Source of the DNA: Primula veris
Taxonomy: Eukaryota; Streptophyta; Magnoliopsida; Ericales; Primulaceae
Direction: 5' to 3'
DNA length: 64,000 nt
NCBI GenBank assembly: GCA_963682055.1
Contig: OY821751.1
Span: 3,720,001 to 3,784,000 of the forward strand
A program made the position numbers and the translations under genes. The notes below the pieces were generated by a model. It saw only the letters and a program-made list of their open reading frames with translations, was not told where the DNA came from and made no database searches. Positions 59,875-64,000 of the stretch are shown piece by piece; within the stretch, counting starts at the first letter, position 1; the number at the start of each line of letters is the position of its first letter.

Positions 59875-60070
59875 AATCAGTTGTAAATTATTGATGTTAT
59901 CACTAATTGCTTGTTATTAACATCAGTGAACTATCGAATACTATGTCTATTGATTTTCAACATAATGTGTCCCTCACTGGCTAATCTTGGTACATTTGAA
60001 GATAAAGGTCGTCACAAAATAATCTGTTGATCATTTGATCAATTCAAAGAGTTTTCCGTATGTACATCAA

Positions 60071-61232
60071 CGTGCTGCCTTTCTAATTTAACGAATTTCT
60101 TTAGCGGGAAGTTCCTTGTGTTGTTGCACTAATAATAATCCAACTTTTGGCTTAAACAGTCTATTTTCAAATTATGTTTGTTCTTGCAATCGCTGTTATG
60201 CCCAAGTATAATACGCAAGTTTTAATGTTATGCCTAGCTGTTTTTCTACATGTCCTTAACAACTGCATAATATTAACACATGCTTCTTGATCACCCATAT
60301 GCCGTACAGGTAAGTACTTTGACACAACACTTATGGCTTCTATATATGCGCCATTTCTGAAATTAGCAGATGATAATGCTAGATTTACTAAATAATAAAA
60401 AAGTTAAAACGATCTGTAACTTAAACCTCATGAAAAGCGGGCTTATTGGGATTGTTTCAAGGAAAAGTTTTTTAAGATCTGACTAGTTATGTCTAGAAAT
60501 AATACATATTGATACTTGTCGAGATCGACTTGTTAACAACTCCTCTGCACTCGACCAAAGCAAAGAACATATCACGAATCTATTGTTTTCATTACAATTT
60601 GTTATCAACGGTGTCGATTGGAGCAAACCTATCTCCGGAAACATAAATTCTCGTGAATCTTCCTACTCAACTCAGAACTTTTAGCTCAATTACAGAATCC
60701 TAGTCTTCAATTTGACAACTATTCATATTTGCATTTCTAAAGCGGTGTTCTTTTTTTCTGCTATTTAGAGACAATGAAGTGTGATCTTTTTATTAACTGG
60801 TAAGTGATTCATTTTGTAAATCTTTTGAAGAAGGGGGTAATAGAAGAAATACCAGGTACAATGTTAGTGAGATGTACTTGTTAAAATCTCACTTAGATCA
60901 AATCATCAAACACCAGAATGTTACTCCCAAAACCCAACCCCTTGAAAGAATAAGGAGGCAGAAACAGCAACTTGGCGTGGGAAATTTATGAAGTAAACTT
61001 CATTAAAGGGAGGAATCAATTTGCGAGATAATAACACTTAAACAAGAGTAAGACTGTAACAATATGGTAATCCATCTTATATTCTTATGAACATTTGAAA
61101 GCAATCACGGTATCACCATATTCAAATTCTAATACAATTGTCTGGAAATCAAGGTTAAAAAGCTTCAAATACCAACAGTGAACAAACAACCATGGTTGTG
61201 TAACAATTTAATAACCCACATAGCTTGCATTG
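60071..61232. other. 3' flank of the cyclin gene and arm-2 boundary
   Basis: No gene recognised. Contains the presumed 3' UTR of the minus-strand cyclin near its right end. Confidence 0.5.
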
Positions 61233-64000
61233 TTATGTATCTGCCAAAAAATTGGCAGGCTCAATTTTTGCTGTGTAATCAAACTTGGAAGTACTGTATT
61301 TTCGGTATATTCCTGTTAGTCTCCCAATTGAGGCCTTCTTGTGGAAACTCACAATTAGCTTTGAGCATTCTCTGCAAGTAGATTATCAACATTATAACAA
61401 ATCAGCAATTATCTTAACATATCCACATTTACCCAAAACGAGATCATACAGTGGAAGTAAAAAGAAACGATCACCAGCAGTAAAAGAAAAGATTTTCAAC
61501 ATTTACTTATCCAGAATAAGAAAATAACATTGAATGTAAAGAAAAGATCATTAAGAATTTAAATAGTCTGCTATTACTTACGAATCCAGTGTTGTTCGTA
61601 ATGGAAATCAGTAAAAGAAAACTTAGACATCATTAACATTACAACTAATCTGAGATTACCTAAATCAATCAACTTTTGTTCGAAATGGAAAAACAACTAT
61701 GAATGTAAAAGAAAAAACGGATTATCAACCAGTGTTTTAAAAAGCTAAGATTCTAAAGCGTTTTGGCAAGAGCTACGCTAAAAGCGTAAAAAGCGTAAGC
61801 TCTTTTCATGTTAAAAAGCAAAAAAGCGATATTTTTAAGCTTTTAATCAATCTTTGAATGGAGCCTTTTTACTACAAGTGCGCTTTTTTAAAACAATGTT
61901 ATCAACATTATAACTAATAAGCCAATACCTTAATCTATCAAACAATCCAGTTATCCAAAATAGAAATACAACACGAATTTTAAAAGAAATAACTACTTAC
62001 AAGAGCTGATCTTCTGAGTAGCTAGTGTACCACTCACAGGTCTTGTTCCATTGCTTGTGCCCGGAAATGGTACATTGGGCAGTATAAATTGCGCAAGCAG
62101 ACAAAAATGACGGCATATATTTGATCATTTCGTACTCAACAAGGCACAATTCGATCAAGAAGAATGACAAGAGTTCAAGCTGTTGCAAGTCCATTCAAAT
62201 ATTAACATAATATGCAGTTAGATTAATTTTAACAAGATTTGTGTATTTTGTAGCAAAATGCATGAATAAGTGAAACTTACTTTCCTATCAGCTTGAGCGG
62301 CCTTGAGAAATCTGTTCATGAATACATATGCGGTTGGTAAAGACATGTTGAACTGCAGCGTATGTAGCATCAATTTCTCCTGCAAAAAAGGAATAAAATT
62401 TACTAAATATTTAACCTTAACATCAAGATGTGATGTACTTTTCATAAAATAATTGAGTAAGAAAATTACAGTTTCAAGGATTTCTGTTCGAGTGTATGCT
62501 TTATCGGAAATAAAAATCAAATCGTCCACAATGGGTACCGATACTTCTTCGTATTTGCATGCTAGCAGCAAAGCGACTAAACCGACCAATTGCAGTTTTT
62601 TTCTCACCACTCCTTGTTGTGCTAGAAACCGATCTATAAGATTAACCGTTAAGAATAACGTTTCATCCCTTAAGTCAAACTTGTTATGTACCTGCAAATT
62701 TCAGGTGTAAAATTGGTCGTTACTATTGAGATTCAAACCATTTTACTTCATACTAACATATCTAAATTTGCATATACTGTATTGTCGAAATTTGAATTGT
62801 GTTGCTTCCTATTTGTTGCTGGGCTGTAATTACATACATATAATGACTTACATATGTAAATCAGTACATATGATGCTGAGATTTAAAGCATTATCAGTTC
62901 TTAGTTTTGTTGCTTATTTGACTGTATGTATATGCTGGTGATTTTAGTATCATCAATGTATTTTAGTAGTAATGTGATTTATTATAGGGCGATGCAATAA
63001 TGCGTTAAACTCGGAAAACGAGTTAGGGAAGTGCGGAGTGCACGCTCGTCGAGCCAACGTATAATTGAATATGAATAATTGAAACGGGGTTCCAAGGGGC
63101 AGAGCCCCTGGCGGGGTCCAAGGGGCGAGAGCCCCTGGCTGGGGTCCCGCTGCCAGGACAGCGGGCGGGGTGCGGGGCAGCGCCCCGAGCGAAAATTTTT
63201 CCGAACAGTTGCTTCCTTTCCGGAAAATTTTGAATAGTTGGACCCTTTCCCAACAGTTGCTTCCTTTCCGGAACAGTTGCTTCCTTTCCGGAAAATTTTG
63301 AATAGTTGGACCCTTTCCCAACAGTTGCTTCCTTTCCGGAACAGTTGCTTCCTTTCCGGAACAGTTGCTTCCTTTCCGGAACAGTTATTGATCTCCTATA
63401 TAAGAAGTCATTTGGCCTCGGTTTTGGTTACAGAAACATATAAGAAAATTCTCTCTACATTCCTAATCTATTCTCCTTGCCAGAAACAGATTGTTCTTCA
63501 AGAATTATCCCCACAAAGATTTCGTGAACCCAGGCAATAATAGGGTCGAAATACTTTGTTCGGAAAGTGTACGAACACGATTCTTCGAAGTTATCCAGGA
63601 TTATCATACCCTAAATATCTAACAGTATACTGCGATACATGCCCATATTGGCACATATGATGCTGAGTTTTAGACCATTTTGCTTCTTATTTGTTGCTAA
63701 GTTTATTACATATATAATATATTTGTATGATGCAATGCTACCTATATTTGTACCTATAATACTGAGATTTGAACCATTTTGCTTCTTATTTGTTGCTAAG
63801 CTGATAGCATATGTTACATGTATACTCCATTGCATACATAAGTTAGAAAGTGAATATATGCTGAAATTTAAACCATCTTATTTGTTCTTAATTTGATTGC
63901 AAATGTATACATATATACACATACCTCGGTTAGCCAGTCTATTAGAATGGCTCTCATCTTTTCATTAATATCACCTTGTTGTGCCATATAGTTAGGGGAA
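61233..64000 (-). CDS. B2-type mitotic cyclin, 3' five exons (5' end outside window)
   Basis: Exons (minus): 64000-63925 (partial), 62691-62470, 62379-62281, 62179-62001, 61371-61233. They join in phase to 237 residues before the stop. The visible start is [20 protein letters not shown] in cyclin box helix 1; then [109 protein letters not shown] and a C-terminal [17 protein letters not shown]. Both cyclin folds (N and C) are present. Order and motifs match plant CYCB2, activators of CDKs at G2/M. The N-terminal destruction box would be upstream, beyond the window. Introns are GT-AG. The first visible intron (1.2 kb) carries an LTR-like insertion. Confidence 0.92.
62706..63900. repeat. Diverged ~110-130 bp tandem repeats in the cyclin intron
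   Basis: A motif like GATGCTGAGATTTAAACCAT TTTGCTTCTTATTTGTTGCT recurs around 62730, 62870, 63655, 63760 and 63855. The run is interrupted by the GC-richer insert at 62933-63624. Confidence 0.55.
62933..63624 (+). mobile_element. Probable solo LTR in the cyclin intron
   Basis: TG...CA ends (TGCTGGTG and TCTAACA) are flanked by GTATA on both sides (62928-62932 and 63625-63629). Inside are a GC-rich block (63085-63190, with repeated CCAAGGGGC...AGCCCCTGG palindromes), five to six copies of the ~20-bp ACAGTTGCTTCCTTTCCGGA repeat (63206-63386) and a TATA box (CTATATAAG at 63397), as in an LTR promoter. The 5-bp duplication lies in simple GTATGTATA context, so the ends need confirmation. Confidence 0.5.

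Larger units (their letters stand above)
52190..60070 (+). repeat. Arm 2 of the inverted snRNA repeat
   Basis: Reverse-complement matches to arm 1, in mosaic order: 52190-52720 to about 28960-29715; 53280-53700 to 33400-33760; 53700-54390 to 32650-33400; 55000-56130 to 31370-32440; 56140-57850 to 28030-30360; 58150-59150 to 26660-27750; 59155-60070 to 33770-34220. The U4-bearing 30.4-31.35 kb piece is skipped at about 56135. Abrupt joins at about 59155 and 60067 mark rearrangement breakpoints. Confidence 0.75.

Noticed and set aside
63023..63540. Overlapping open frames on both strands in the GC-rich block
   Set aside because: Simple consequence of GC-rich palindromes and tandem 20-mers in an LTR-like insertion; no conserved domain.

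Overview
This is an AT-rich window from a plant nuclear genome, almost certainly a eudicot. The evidence is multi-exon genes with short exons and long AT-rich introns, plant-specific protein families (atypical aspartic protease of the APF1 type, IST1-like, UPF0548/DUF1990, B2-type cyclin), plant-type U2 and U4 snRNA genes with an upstream sequence element plus TATA box, and many small plant transposons (MITEs, TRIM, solo LTRs). I find no organellar, bacterial or viral gene content.

Layout. 1-6.2 kb is intergenic with small repeats. 6.2-14.0 kb (minus) holds a complete 11-exon aspartic protease gene (511 aa). Its 5' part lies in an unusual repeat field: the end of exon 2 and its intron flank is repeated many times between 11.1 and 13.5 kb, and a block carrying promoter, exon 1 and exon 2 is duplicated about 2.16 kb upstream (15.2-16.7 kb), where exon 2 has a 1-base frameshift. 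16.7-26.1 kb is intergenic and TE-rich.

26.1-37.4 kb and 52.2-60.1 kb are the two arms of a large, rearranged inverted repeat carrying spliceosomal RNA genes. Arm 1 (genes on minus) has three U2 genes and two U4 genes, organised as two directly repeated units of about 5 kb. Arm 2 (genes on plus) has three full-length U2 genes and one U2 copy split by a fold-back transposon, and no U4. U2 copies fall into two promoter classes, and two copies in arm 2 are identical together with their promoters although their outer flanks differ, which suggests gene conversion.

The roughly 15 kb between the arms holds two convergent protein genes: an IST1-like ESCRT regulator (41.6-47.0 kb, plus, 7 exons, 404 aa) and a UPF0548/DUF1990 gene (47.8-50.5 kb, minus, 4 exons, 204 aa). 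The right end (61.2-64.0 kb, minus) holds the 3' five exons of a B2-type cyclin whose 5' end lies beyond the window; its first visible intron contains a probable solo LTR.

Several mobile elements can be delimited by target-site duplications: a family of hAT-like MITEs made of CCGAA-type repeats (2.4, 36.6 and 42.0 kb, plus a decayed copy at 24.1 kb), and a TRIM retrotransposon (36.47-37.26 kb) that carries one of these MITEs nested in an LTR. The TRIM's empty site is preserved in the paralogous unit at 31.2 kb. The protein genes are not functionally linked. The only coordinated system is the U2/U4 cluster, whose products act together in the spliceosome. Exon boundaries were chosen by hand from GT/GC-AG sites, unbroken phase and remembered family conservation; no alignment or expression data were available.
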